Shown here piece by piece: positions 19,789 through 34,700 of a stretch of DNA of 64,000 bases (position 1 is its first letter; each line of letters opens with the position of its first letter). A program made the position numbers and the translations under genes. The notes beneath the pieces are model-generated. The model made no database searches. It was not told the DNA's origin and saw nothing but the letters and a program-made list of their open reading frames with translations. The stretch is from Thalassolituus hydrocarboniclasticus. GTDB taxonomy: Bacteria > Pseudomonadota > Gammaproteobacteria > Pseudomonadales > Oceanobacteraceae. Where the stretch lies: contig NZ_CP054475.1 in NCBI RefSeq assembly GCF_025345565.1, positions 307,501-371,500 of the forward strand, in the 5' to 3' direction.

Positions 19789-22700
19789 ATGCGCCTGTTT
19801 CCCGCAGCTTTGTTTTTCTTATTATCTTCTTCTGCATTAGCTGGATCAGTTGATGTGGATATCCGTCTTGATGTCCCTCTTAGTTCTTTAGAATCAGAAA
19901 AAGAATTCACCATTGAAGTGGCAGACTGCACCCAGATACAGGGAATTCGTTACGATGGGGTGGACATACCGGTAACGACGGCTCTGAGGGGGCATGGTTC
20001 AGCTTCAGCATGTCGTTTTTCTGGTTTGAAGGCATTTTTTTCCAACTCGGCCACGATTTCGGTTGAGATTATCAATGCAGATGGCTCTTTAGTTTCATTT
20101 TCTGAAAATTATCAAGTGGAAGACTCTCCCCCTGAGTTGGAGCTGAGTGGCGTTAGTGTAACTGCAGGAGTGGGGACGCAATCGTTGCTGTTGGAGCTGG
20201 CGGCTTCAGATGATGTTGATATCTCTTATGTCGACCTATCCGTAAAGGGGTATCTTGCTAGTCAAATACGTAATGCAGGAGGGGTGCTGAATAGTGAAGG
20301 AGTCGTCCCGTTTATTGATTTTCGGGGTAAGGTTTTCCCTAGGTCAGATGATAATGAAGAGCTGGCGATTCGCCTGGATTTCATGCGTCAGCTTGATGTA
20401 TCGCAGTTGTCTGGTGATGGAATCCTTATTATCGAGGGGACGGCTGTAGATCCTTCGGGGAACAGTAACTCATTCAGCGAATTCCGCTACACCGGGGGGA
20501 GCATAGAGGACAGGCTGGAATCTATAACATTTCCTGCAGCCTCAGTGGTTCTTACCGATCTTCTTGATTCCTACCAGCTTGTCCCTGTTGGGCATTACAA
20601 GTTCCGTGGTGACGTTCCCCTGCTGGGAAGAGGCTCAGGTGTTACATATAGCGTAAGTGACCCGGAGGTTCTTGGGGTAACAGCGGCGGGTATTATTTAT
20701 CCGAAAAAGGAAGTTGAGCCCCGAATGGTGGACGTTATTGTCTCTCACTCGGATGGACCAGAGGTCAAAATTCCGGTATCGCTGGATTTTAATAAGCGAA
20801 TTAATGAAATATCGTGGCTGAATGATGATTCAGTTCCAGTATTAAACGGTTTAAATAAAAGGCATGACTGGCCTGAGGTTGCAGTTGTTTACGATGATGG
20901 CAGTAAGCGACTTCTGGACTCAGAGTTTCCTCTGTCGGTAAAGATTGATCAGGATCTTACGCGTGTTGTAGAAGTTACATCGAAAGGTCTGTTTTCTAAG
21001 GCTGCTATTTCTAAAACGGCGCCGGTAATTTTATCTGTAACCTCAAACCGTGTTCCGGGTAAGGAGTTTTCTTTACCAATTGCGTTCCGTGATGCTGAGC
21101 CGCAGGTTTCCGTACAGGGAGCGGTAAGGGTAGAGGTTGGTGAGTTGCTTGAGCTTAGCGCTGAGGCGTCGGATGATGTTGGTATTAAATCCGTCAGCTT
21201 TATGCGGGACGGAGTTCTGCTGTCCAGTAGTGATCATGAACCCTTCAGAATGAATCTGAGTATCACGGAAGCGATGGATGGTAAAGAGTATCTTTTCTCG
21301 GCTATTGCGGAAGATACCGAGGGAAAAAAGACCGAATCTTCAGCACTTAGGGTTCTGATTTCCGAAAAAGCCCCATCATATAATCCAGGGCATCTGCATG
21401 AATCGCCAAGTTCTGTGATGCCTGTTGTTGAGGGAAGTCGCTATTGGTACCGTGCAGCCTATGATCTTGGTCCAGCATCATCTCTGACTGCTGAATCGCG
21501 CTCAGATATAAAGCTGATAAAAATTTACGCCGATGATCAGGAAGTTGCTGTTATCCGTTACCCTCTGATGGAACCGAGAATGAAGCTCGTGAAGGGAGTG
21601 CTGGTTAAGTATATGTATGAACTCTGGCAAACTGAATTAACAGCACCGGAGATATCAACGAATGAGACATCTTTACCCATTCGTGCGGAATACCATCTTA
21701 ATAATGGCTCTGTCTTTATTGAGGATACATACTTAGTAAGGGTTATTGAAAACTCATCGCCTTTAGTTGTTTTGGATAAACCCGTTAATAATACGCAGAT
21801 AAGCGCTAATGCAACGCTTTATATTTCAGGAACGATTCTCGATGATACTCTGTACCATGGCACGGATATAAGACTGTTTATCGATGGAGACGAGGTTGGG
21901 AAAAAATATATCAGCATAAAGGATTCTGATGCTGAGGAGTTTGATGAGTCAAAGCCATATAAGTTGCCGGATGTATATAAGGGTGCATTCGAATTCAAAA
22001 AAACGCAGTATCAATATCAATATAAAGTCGCTGAAAACTCAGTTGGTGATGATATTCATATTCGTTTACAGGCGAAAGATAGCAATGGAGTTCTGATTAA
22101 AACAAATGAAATCAGTGTGGCTGTAATCGCTGATCAGCCCCCAGGTACGTCTGTTGTCGCGCCAGTCCCGTCACAGTATATAACGGAAGGCGAAAAGGTA
22201 CGATTCGAAGCCGTGGCACAGGATGATGTTGCCTTGTCCAGGGTGGAACTCTATGTAAATGGAACTTTATACGAGACGCTAACCAGTGAGCCATACATGA
22301 CGATATATCAGGCTCCTGTTGGAATTCAGGCCGAACAGGTTCTGGAGTTTTCTGCTATTGCGTATGATTCTGATGGACAAGAGGGTCGTAGTCAGACAGT
22401 AAAGGCGACACTGGGTCATGATGACAGACCGCCGGTTGTTGAGTGGGTATCTCCTGAAATCAATAAGCTGGAAGGAGAGGAAACGATTGCAGCCTTGCCG
22501 GAGAACTCATCTCAAGTTCTAAAATTTGTCGGTTATGACAACATCGCAATATCCTCTCTGATTGTGACAGGTATTGAGAAAACAGAAAGCGGCTATATTC
22601 TTTCTGATAATCCGGCGCATCGGGAAACGCTGGCGATTAACAAAATACCTAACAGTATGAACCAGTATTCGTCAGCAGTTTTGCTCGCAATACCGGAGCT

Positions 22701-25700
22701 TTCTGAAAATGATTCTCTGGGCTACAGAAGCTTTCCTGTTGAAGCTATTGTCACTGATACTAATAAAAATACGTCGTCGGCTCCTGCTGTTATCAGGGTA
22801 GAGAAAAATATCGGTGCAGTTATCCGGAATGTGGAAGTTCTTAAAGATAAATTATATCCGAAAGAGACCTTACAATTTACAGTAATGGCTACTGATGATG
22901 TTAAAGTTTCCGAATTAATATATCAGCTTGAATCGTCCGGAAATATTTTGTTTCAGAAGAGTTATAGTTCAGAAGATGGTTTGGTTCAGAATTCAACAGT
23001 CATTGAGACATTTGAAATAGAATTAGATGAGCTGAATTTACCTAATAGTAATGATCTTCTTAAGTTGATTGTTGTTGCAAGAGATAATCAGGATCAGTCT
23101 CATCCTGCCACAGGTGTTTATTCAAAAGACATTGCTATTCAGTCAGATAATGATCCTCCGGTTATTTCATTGTATTCCCCTGTTCAGGGAAGTGAGATTC
23201 AGCTTTCTGCTAATAATGAGTTTCATCTGCGTATAAACGATGCTTCGGTTGTTGAGAGGTGGTCTGTCAGCTTATTAGGTAAGCAATTAATTGAACATGT
23301 AATCTCTGAGGCAGAAGTTAATAATGCATTTAATCTTAATTTATATAAAGAAGCCTGTGAAATTAACGCGCTGTGTTCTGATGGCGATATAATAACACTG
23401 GTTGTTTCCTCCACTGATGGTTACGGGAATATACGAAACACTAACTGGAACTATATTGTAAAACAGGATTCTCTCCCGGAAATCAGTGTGCGACTGCCAT
23501 CTTCCGGATCCCGTTATTATGAGGGAGAGCTGGTGCCGATATCTCTTCTGCCTTTTGATGACTTGGGTATTAAAGAGGTCGGGTATCATGTTTATAGAAA
23601 CGATAACAAACTGTTTAGTACCCAGCTGGCACCAAAATCTGGCCATAGTTCTGTAGAATCGGGTGCTTATGTAAATGGAACGTATCGGGTTCTGAGCTCG
23701 AAACAGGGAGAGGTACGACTGGCTGCTTATGTTGTTGACAGCTCTGGACAGGAAACAACTAAAGACATAAGTATTGAGACCTTGCCGGATAATAATGCTC
23801 CTGCTTTAAGTGTTGATCAGCCATCGAAGAATATAATTGAAATTCGGCCGGGTGGTAGTTTTCAGTTTAAAGGCGTCGCCATTGATGACAAATTTATAGC
23901 GGATAACATCTGGATCGACGATTCTAATGTTCAGAATTTACGGGCGCTGGTCAGATTACCTAGTGGCGAAGATTACACGCTTTCCTGGAAGGCTTTAATA
24001 TCGTCAGGAGTCGTAGAAAATATCAAGCTACCTAATCCTGGCAGCTTTGGCGAAATTATATACCGGGAGCAGTATCGTAGAGATTTTTCTGGGAAGGTCG
24101 TCGTTGGTCAGGAGTTTTCTGATTATGAGGGGCAGGATTTAGAACTGAAATTTATTATTACGGATAATGGGGATAACAGCACCGAGTCCGAGAGTTATGT
24201 TCTAAGAATTCTAAGAGATCAAACTCCTCCCGTGATCAGTTTTTCCGGTATAGATTCTGATATTTATCATTATCAGGACGTTGTGTTTAATGTTGACGCG
24301 GAAGATGAAACTGAACTGCAAACTCTGAATGTATATCTTCAGAATAATGGCGAAGAAAAGCTTATTGCTGGATTGAAGGATGTGCAGAGCAAAGAAGCAC
24401 GTATCCGTGGAGTAGCATTAAGTTATAACGATAACTTCAGTGAAGGTATGCAGGAGGCTCCTCGCTTAATTGCTCGAGCCGAAGATGCTTCCGGGAACAA
24501 TGCTGAGAAAATTTTCGATCTGAACTTCGGGGTTGATCCTGAGCCGGAATTTGATGTAATTAAATCCATCTCCGATGGTTCTTTGAAGGCTTCTGGTTTG
24601 TCAGTAGATCAGATTCTTGTTAAAGACCAACAAGTTCCGGGAAGACAGCTTGTCAATGCAGGATACTTTTACTCCTCCCTTAGCGGCCTTGCTGATAATA
24701 GCAGGCCAGTAAGAGTTTCATATGACTATAGTGAGTCTGATATTACAATAGGAGAAGCTGTTAAAGCTGATGTTAAAAAACCTGTTTACAGTAATATCTA
24801 TACATGGGTTTCATATCCCGAGCACACAAATTCTACACCTATAGTCATTCATGATAGTCAGAAGAAGGGTATGGTCATCATTGGTGAATCAGAAGTGGGA
24901 ATTAAACACTTCCCCTCTGATCCTACTATTGCGGGAATTACAGGGCTGGATGAAAATGCTGAAATATCAATTAATATACATTCAAGAAGTCAATGTATTT
25001 CCAACTCAGTCATATTAACCACTGTAGGTTCTTTGGGGGATGAATTAAAGAAAATATATAGTGATGCTAATGTTCATTCTCTGAAAATTGATTTTTCAAA
25101 TACCAACTCTGTGTTGAAGGCAATCGAGCAACATCGTTCTCCTGCACATGCTTTAAATTATGGATCTATAGCACAGCTGAATCAATTTTCCTCGGTATCA
25201 ACAGGCTGGGTGAATTCCTTTATTCATTTATCCGACAGTGCCAAGCCTGATGTAGGCTCTCGGCTATCTTTTGGTGGACTGTTGTCCATGCGAGATGCCA
25301 GCGTGGATACTATTTATCACAACCTCGTATCCGTCACTCCTGCAGAAAATAAGCAATTCTCATTGTTGGGCTTTGCTATGGATCACTTGAGTGAAAAACG
25401 TGGTGATGTACCGGTGCGTGTTTTAATGTCGTCTGTAATCGTTGCGGACACTGAAGCACCGGATTTGATTGCAGAAACGAGCGTATCGAAAATCCTTCCA
25501 CGACAGAAGGTCAGTATAAAACTCAATGGCTTGGATGATGGTCTGATCATTGAAAAGATTAATACCGAGCTGAATGGTATTGCTCAGAGTGATAAGCACC
25601 TCCCTTATTCGATGAGAGATAACAGCATTGTTTATGAACATCCCGCTGAATACAAATATGGAAACTTTTCTCTTCAGATTAATGCATTGGACCGGAGCGG

Positions 25701-28700
25701 TAATACTTATAGTCATGTTTATGAAATTAACGCTACAGATGATGAGCGTCCGGCAATTACATGGAAGCAATTCCGGGATTCTGATCGGGGTATTGTAGAC
25801 TTATCCAGATTAAACTATGGCGAATTCTGGGTTCGTCATGGCGATACATTTAAGGCAGATATGAAGATTCTGGATGATGTAGGTCTTCACTCCTTTAACC
25901 TGTATCGTTTAACCCGCTCTGGAGATAGGGTTAAGTTAAGGGCAGAGAAGACATATACCGATATCTGTGATGAACTTTGGGACAAAATGGATATTGTGAG
26001 TACTGATGTACTCTTTGATCAGGCTGAGCCAACAGAATATCTGGCTGTTGTGACGGATGTTAATGGCAAGACCAGTGAGTTGAAGTTTATTGTTCATCCA
26101 AAAGAGAATATACAGCCGCAGGTTCGTATTGTTGCACCACTAGACGGTCAGTATATCGTTGCGGGGGCATCCAAACTTCTTGCTGTCGTCGCTTTCACTG
26201 ATGATACCGAGATTAAGAAAGAGAGCGATGTATCATTTTATGTTGGTGGAGTAGAAGCACCAGTATTAAAAAGCTATAAATACACCGAAAAACCTCCTGA
26301 GGTTATCAAGGCATTTCAGGAAATCTATGACAATCTGGAACTTCGCTATAGTCAGGATGTGGCTTCTGAATTAGGGCGCGTTGATAGTCAATATGCAGGA
26401 ACGGCATCTTACATATTCAGTATGCCTGAAGGCGTGGCTCGTGTTTCCGAAGAGCTGGAAATAAAAGCCGTTGTTCGTGATAAACAAGGCGTCATAAATA
26501 GCCATCTGATTAAGGTTGTCGCTGCGCCAGATGAGATCAAGCCAGAAGTGGTGTTATGGGATCCGGATTTTGCATATTCGCCGGTTGAGAATACAGATCT
26601 TACTCTGCAGTTCTCAGCATTCGATAATGTTAAAGTCGATCAGCTTGTGCTTTCTACATCCTATGGCGTCAGCTTACCCGATGGCAGTTATAAGAAGAAA
26701 GAGTATTCGGAACCTATTGTTAATATTAATAACATATCAGCGGATGATGCCTATCCAGCCTCGGCGGAAAATATTGATACGCCAATTTATAAAAAACTCA
26801 TTCATGTACCAACGATACCAGAAGTGCTGACGACTATTGATCCTTCTCTCCTGGGAGAATTCAATGAGGATTATCGTCTTGATCTCTGGGTAAAAATTGA
26901 GGCGCGAGACTCCAATGGCAATATCCGGATCAGAGAACTCAGCTATGCTGTGCGTGTGGATGAGAGACCGGTAATTGATTTTGTTAAACCAGCTCCGGGT
27001 GAAAGTGCTGTTGAAGAAGACCGTTTGGCGGTTAATATTCATGGGTTTGATGATGTAGGTTTGGCTTATGTCAGGCTGACCGCATACCACGGATCGGAGC
27101 AGGCGGAGAATAAGATTTCTGAATTAAAACTGGTTGGTGGCCCATATCAGTTTATCGTGGATGTTCCCGCTTATGACGATAGTGATGCTGATAGTAATCG
27201 GTTAATTTTGGTTGCCGAAGCGGTTGATACTTATGGTGATAAGGTTGGCGATTTAGATAAGCACAGAGTCACTGAGCGGCTTGCACTATTTATTATTGAG
27301 GATGAACGCCCTGTAGTTGCTATTGCTTCACCAGAAAGCGGGAAGGAATACACTGAAGGGCAAGCGGTATTGGTTGAAGTCAACGCAACAGATGACATTG
27401 GTGTTAATCAGGTTGTTCTTTCTGTTAATGGGCTTGTTGGTGGAGAACAGACATTTGTCGACACCGAGTATCCCTATGAGTTTATTTTTAAACTTCCATA
27501 TGGCCAGGCTGGCAGCGAGGTTTCCATATCGGCTACTGTTGTTGAACAGGTATACGGTGACAAAGAGGCAAGGGCAGTCTCTGTTATATCGCCAACACTG
27601 ATCAGCATCGGGAAAGATAGCCAGGCACCATTAATAACCCTGAAGGCCCCTGAGCCTGATGACGTAAGCTATATAGTTGAAAACAGAGAACTGCCGTTTG
27701 AAGCGATTGTCACTGATAACGTTGAAGTGTTAACTGTTCGCTATGAGTTTATTGTTGATGGCCATTCTGTATCCACAACACTGTCGACCTCACCTCCATA
27801 CTTTGGACGAATCCCGGTAAAATCAATAGCTGAGTATCTCAATAGCGAAGAGTCTTTGCCATCAGAGCTTGCGGCTACTTTCCGGGTAACTGCTACAGAT
27901 GGTGCTGGTAATGTGTCGGATTCAGAAGCCGCGCTGAAAATAAAGAAAAACCTGCCACCGATAATTAATAATATGGGGCTTCTGGATCATCGTGGTTATA
28001 GTATCAGTCATGCGGATGGTATAACTAAAGGGCGAGCGGTTATTATTACAGTAACTGCATTCGATGAGTTTGGTATCGACCGGATTGAACTCTATAAACT
28101 AGATTCGTCTGGAAAACCTGTTCTGGTCTCATCTGATTTTGCTGCACCTTTCCAATATCATTATGAGATCTCAGACTCTGTAGGAACGGAACTTAAGTTT
28201 CAGGCCAAAGCGAAAGATATTGATGGATATTGGTCCGAAATTGGCGGCGATCTTAGTTTTATCGTTACTGAAAATAAGCCGCCTCAGGCGAATATCATTA
28301 AACCATTTAATAATGATTCCGCAATCATTGAAGGACAGAGTCTGGAGGTGATTGCCGAAGTTTATGATGATCTTGGGTCTGATGCTGTAACTCATGTCGA
28401 CTTCTACCTGAATGATATTTTAGTAGAATCCGTATATCAAAATATGAGCAAAACAGATGGTACCTCTGCCGGCGATAATAAATATGCGGCTACTATCATT
28501 CTTCCTGAAGGTATTCAGGGAGCAGTGTTGCAGGTTGTTGCATATGACCGGGAAGGGCTTAGTGGGAGATCTGAACCACGATTTATAAAGCAGATTGATG
28601 ACACTGTTAAGCCAAAACCTTACATACTTTCTCCTGTCGATGGCGATATAACGACACTGTCAGCCTCAGTTGAAGAAAATAACTTACGCCTTTTGGTTGC

Positions 28701-31700
28701 GGTTGAGGACATCGGCAACCCTCTTGATCGGCATGTTTTTGCCCGGCTGACTAAAGAACGATTTGAAAACGGTGTATGGAGCGCCGATGCATCGGAGGTC
28801 GTTGAGCTGATTAACGACGATAGTCGTCTTGCTTCAGATGAGCCACATAGTGAACCCGAGAATTATTACTATATATACAGCTATGATTATGCCTCAGGAG
28901 CTGTTCTGAGCCATGATGACAGTAGTGTTTTCAGAGTAAAAATAGAATCTTGGGTGAAAACTCCTGCAGATCAAACTCCAGAGGTTGTTACATCCTACTC
29001 TGAAATCGGCATGGCGTTCCGTAACAGCTACTTTATTCAGCCTAATAGTGATGTGTCCAGTCGATCAGAGGCGACGAAGGTATTTTATACCGCATCGGAC
29101 CAATTTATTTCAGAGAGTCAGCATGGTCCTTTAGTTGTGGCATGGGCAAGTGAAAGTCCATATAACTCTGAGAGTGGCCTGGGTAACTATCATTGGCAAA
29201 ATGGGCCGATGACTGGGCTTTACAATATCGGGCAATCTGATTTTACAGAGATGCCTGGTGGTATTACGTATGCATTCTCTTCTAATCTTAATGGCTCGGC
29301 CGAAGTATTCTCTGGAGTAATCTCAGAGGTTCATTCTGCCAAGGGTATTGTATTGGCCGCTAAATCTTCTGGTACCAGAGTGGGAGGTAACAGACCAAAT
29401 GAAGCTCCATCTGGTAATACAGGCTTTGTAGACTCTTTAATCAGCGAAATTAATAAATATTCTGAAACTGGTCGCATTGACGATTATTCATCAGCTGAGT
29501 TGCTTGTATTTAATCACCAGAACGGCGATGAGCAGTTTGGTTTACCTTACCTCCTTAAAGGGCGCGCAGATTTACCTCATGGTGAAGCCTATGGTCTTGA
29601 TGCGTCAGGAGATATTGCATTAGTCGCTAATGGGGATGGCGGTGTTATTGCATTCAATATTCATGATTTATCTATGCCATATCGAATTGGTTTTGTTAAG
29701 CCCGATGGATTTGCCCGCGATGTTAAAATAAAGGGCGATTATGCCTATATTGCTGCATCTTATCAGGGCATTGTCGTTGTTGATCTGACCCATCCGGATC
29801 TGCCGATTGTCGCTGTTTTTGATACCTATGGGATTGCCAATCGTATTGATATAGAAGGTGACAGACTGTACGTCGCGAATATGGCGGGGCAGGGAACTGT
29901 TGCTCAACTGAATGTTATTGATATCCGCGATCCACAGAATCCCCGTCACGTTTACGCCTATGATGTTAATCACGGCCGGGCAGACTACGAGCTTGATGGC
30001 ATTTATGATCTTAAAGTAATTGGTGGTCTTGCTTATCTCACGGTCAACTACTCTGACCAGGAAGACAGACCAGCACAGTCGTCTGTGGAGATTATCGACA
30101 CAACCAGAAATCAGGGTTATGAGTATTACGAAACCCGAAATGCTGTAACCCATCGCACACCTTCCTTGCAGGATGTGGGGGCGAGGGGTATTACAGTCGG
30201 GTATGATGAAGTCTTTGTAGCATCGGGTCAGCAGGGCCTGAAAAAACTTGATCTGAATAGTCTGACAGTATTAGGGCACAGCCCTGTTCATGGTAAGAAT
30301 AATGTCGCACTGGATATAGAAGAAATTCATATTCGCGTATCTCATCCTATTGATATTAATGATGACTATAAATCTAAAATCAGTGTTTGGCTTGGTGTCA
30401 CCGGGTTAGGTGAAGATGTTACAGATGAATTCGAAGTATCTGTGAAGACTACCGGCGCTGAAGGGGATACTTCCCGTGAGATTGTTCTGAGACGGAAGCC
30501 CGAAAATTTATTGAGAGCGGGTAAGGAATACCACGTCCATATTGAGTCTGGTATCAAACCGGTAACGGGCGGCGTGATGGCCCAGCCTTATGAGTTTAGC
30601 TTTTTCAGTATCGTTGATAGCGAAGCTGATATTCCGAATATAGAAGGAGTATCTCCAAATACGGTCAGCACTAATGGCGGTGAAATTATCAGCCTTACAG
30701 GGTATAAATTTGACACCGTTAATAAAGTCGAAATCGGTGGTCGCGATGCAGTAATCACAGCTACTGAGGTTGTTGATAATTCGTCAGGACTTATCCGGCT
30801 TTCGGTTGTGGCTCCTGCTAACTATGCTGGACCGGCAAGTATTAAAGTTGAGAATTCATTTGGCATCAGTGACACCGTTATTGGAGCTCTGACGTATATT
30901 GATGATCTGCGTCTTAGCTTTATTAATCCATCCGTTGTGCGGGTTCGTCAGGACGGTGAAAACGATCGTGCAGAAATTATTGGTTACGGTTTTACGCGGA
31001 ATATTGTTGTTAAGGCTTACCCTGAAGGGCAACCAGATCGGGCTATTACCGACCGTATTGATAATGATCGCCTGGTTCTGAGAAGTTCTGAACGGATACT
31101 CTGGACTCTGCCTGATTTTGCTGACAGTTTCCGCGGTTTTGTTACCGTTGAAATCTCTGACGGCGCCCGGAAATCGGTTCTGCCGAAAGCGGTTTTCTAT
31201 GGTGCCCTGGTTTCTGATGCTCGTATCCGTACCCGCGAACCCGAAATGCCAGCTTTGCAGCCAGCGTTACTGCCTTTCGGTAATATTGCTGCGTTGGAAA
31301 GCGATGCTGATCTGGGGCTTCTGTATGTACTTGGGACAACTGGTATTCCAAGCACTAAAAGTATTAGCAGTGAGCAGGAGCTGAACCAGAAGGCTCGCCC
31401 AAGCTGGCTGGCATTGGTTCATTATGAACGCGATGACCTGGAGAATGCCGCGCCTATGCATGGTCTGGGTTATTACAATATGCCCGCCGACCTTATGCCG
31501 ACAGCGATGAAAAAACATGGAAATTACCTCTATGTGACTGCGAAGGGAGGAAATTTCCCCGGCTTTGATACCCGCTATGAAGGGCGTGACTGGCTATTGG
31601 TGTATGAAGCTGTTACTGCATTACCAGGCAGTGGAGATGGTATTGATCAGGCGGAAGGGTTAAACAGAAGCTTTATAAATGCAATTCCTCTGCCGTCGCA

Positions 31701-34700
31701 GAAAGGTTTACGTGATTATTCGCTGGCAGCAAAAGATAATCTGTTAGTTATTGGTGATACGGCAACAGGCGTTTATCTGTATTCGTTGATCAACCCTGTG
31801 CGCCCCGGATTAATCAGCGTAATTGATAAAGTGCAGTCGGAACGTGGCACTTTGCCATTTGGCCCAAGCCGTCTTTATATCGCCGGAAATGAACTGTTTG
31901 CCAAAATTCCGCAGGGGAATGAAGGCTTTGGTTGGGCTACCTTTGACCTAAGTAAAGCCAGTACTCCACAGCTGGACTTACTGAAAGTCAGCGGCAATAT
32001 GGCGCCGTCGGTCGCCGGTAATTTGCATCTGGCTGACGATTTTCGAGTGTTTGAGCGTACAGGAACGGAGCAGTGGCAGCTGCGGGGGCAGCAAGAGGAT
32101 TTCGGCGATGTCATCTATCAGCCAGGCACAATTGCAATTGCAGGAAAATCAACATTAGCGGCCAAAATAAATCGTCGTAAGTGTGGCAAGGGTGTTTCTG
32201 TTAAATATCTGTCACTGGTTGATTACTCTGATGCTGCCAACCCTTATCTGCTGGATACTATGGTGTTGCCGGCAGATGGTGTTGATCCTGGTCAGGACAT
32301 CAGTGATGTATTGCCAGATGTCGGACTCGATGGCGTGTCCTTTCCACTAGGCTGTGGCCTTGCACAGTATCGCCCGTTTGTATTTACCGATGACGGTATT
32401 GTGGTAACGGCCGTCAATAATCAGCAGCCGCAGGGGATTCTGGAACTGATCGATACTCATATCCAGGATATGGTATACAGCTGGCCTTATGATGGTATGC
32501 AGGGCGTTGCTACCGATGTCCGTATTGCACTGAACTGGACCCTGCCTCTGGGGAACACCAGTGAGCTTACCGATTACCTGCAGCTTGTACGTATGAATGG
32601 TGAAGAACAAGGGGAGCCTGTCTCTGTTCAGTTGCAGATTAATCCTGAAAATTCACGCCAGTTATGGCTTATCCCTGAAGTACCACTGGCAGATAATCAA
32701 CAGTATGAAGTTCGCATTCAGGGAGTAAAAGCTTCACGTCGTACTCTTGGTCTGGCCGACCTTAACATCTCGTTTACTACCGCAGCTTACCAGGGTGCCG
32801 GAATTGAATGGTTAGGTAGCAATAAAACCTTTATCTCAACTCAGGGAGATGAAGTTGAGATTACTCTGGCCAATGCTCATAACCCGGAATTCCATTTTGC
32901 CGGAAAATTATCATCCGTCCTTGCTTCGGAAGCTCTCTCCGATACCCAACAGCGTTATCGTGTCGCCGTTCCACCCGGGCAGATTGGGCCTGTCGGTCTT
33001 GAAATTATCGATGCCGATGGCCGCCGCTGGCAGGCATTAGGTAAGTTTGTGTATGTAGAGCCATTGCATCTGCAAAGCATAACGCCGGATGCAGGGACGC
33101 TGGAGGGTTCGCAAAGTGTTGTGATCTATGCTGATGGCTTACCACCGGATGTGGCCGATATTCAGGTTTATTTTGGCAATCAATTAGCCCCTGTCGATTC
33201 GTATACTCTGATTGCATACGATCAACTGCAACTGAATACTCCACCGTGGCATCTGGGCACCGTTGATGTACGTGTCGTGCTGGCTGATGGGCAAGAAGAT
33301 GTACTGGAGCAGGCTTATACCTACCAGCAACCGATACAGTCTGAAATCCGTACTGGTGCGGTTACCGCGATGGCGATTGATCCGACCGCAACCTACATGA
33401 TGGTTGCTTCCGGGCCTGTATTAAAAATTATTAATATTGATCCGTCTAAGTGGACGGCCTCCAATATTGAATACGATAAAGATGGTAATCCTGTTACCCA
33501 CGACCCACTGAATCCTGATGATTTACGTCGTCCTATTGATCTGGACGACAAGCCTGGTGATGACCGTGTCGTATTTAACTGGTCCGTGCCAACAGGCCAT
33601 CATATTTTGGGTGTGCAAGGCTTTTTCGAGCGCGGTAATGACCTGATCTATATGACTGTTGCCAGGCCGACAGGGGAGTGGGCTGATACCGAGTTTTCTG
33701 AAAGTAAGTTGCTGGTGCTGGCGGTTAATGACGATTTCAGTGGAGCAACACTGGTGCGGGAATTGCCACTGCCTGGCGAAATGGCCCGTGGCCTGCTGGT
33801 AGAAAATAATCAGGTCGTAACTGCCATGGGGCATGAAGGTCTGGGCCTGGTGGATGCGTATCTGCCTTATAAAGCGTACCTGATGGATTGGAGTGCTTTA
33901 TCCGGAACTCTTCCTGCACTGGATGTTCGTCGTGTTAATCGTACCTTCAACGGCGAGCCGGTTTATGCGCTGGCTGCCGGTGATTGGGAATATCCTGCAC
34001 AAAAGCTGGTTAGTGAGGAGGCCTCCGGTGCCGGAGGTTTCCACCTTGTCAGCCGTAATGCTGAAGGGCTGAAAGAAATTGCGGTGCTGGATATCCCTGC
34101 AAGCCGGATCCGTATATCCGGAGATATTGCGTATCTCGCCGCCGGTGACCGTGGTGTGATTGTGATTGATCTGTCTGATGTGACGAAGCCAAAAGTGATA
34201 ACCCGGATGTCGGATATTGGTCATATTTACGACATTGATCTGTCTGGCCATATGCTTTATGCATCGGCTGGCAAAAAGGGTATTTATGCCATCGATATTA
34301 CAGACCCTTCAGCGTTGGTTCTGGTGTCGCAGATGGATGCTTTTAATGATCTGAGCAGTCAGCATGTTGTGGCGTTGTCGGCATCGGTTGTTTCGGGAGG
34401 TCTGAATCATACCTATGGGGCTATTCAGGTTATACCGGATTCTGAGCTGAAGTTGTTCCGCATTGATCCGCAGAATCATATTCTCGATTACGATGCCGAT
34501 GGCAAAGTCCGCATTATTATGCGCTTCAGTAAAGCCATCGATCAGTACATTCCAAATCAGGCAGCGTTTAAGGTACAAAATGCTGATGGTTCTCCGATCG
34601 CTTTTGAACTGGATATTAACGGCAATCAGGCAGAGCTGAGCCTGACGGATATTGGCAGCCTGAAAACCGGTGATGAAATATTTGTTCACGTCGATGCTGG

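Noticed and set aside
23223-23646. Opposite-strand frames within the giant gene (several of 60-160 codons)
   Set aside because: They lack ribosome sites and recognisable domains; they are expected by chance opposite a 36-kb gene.
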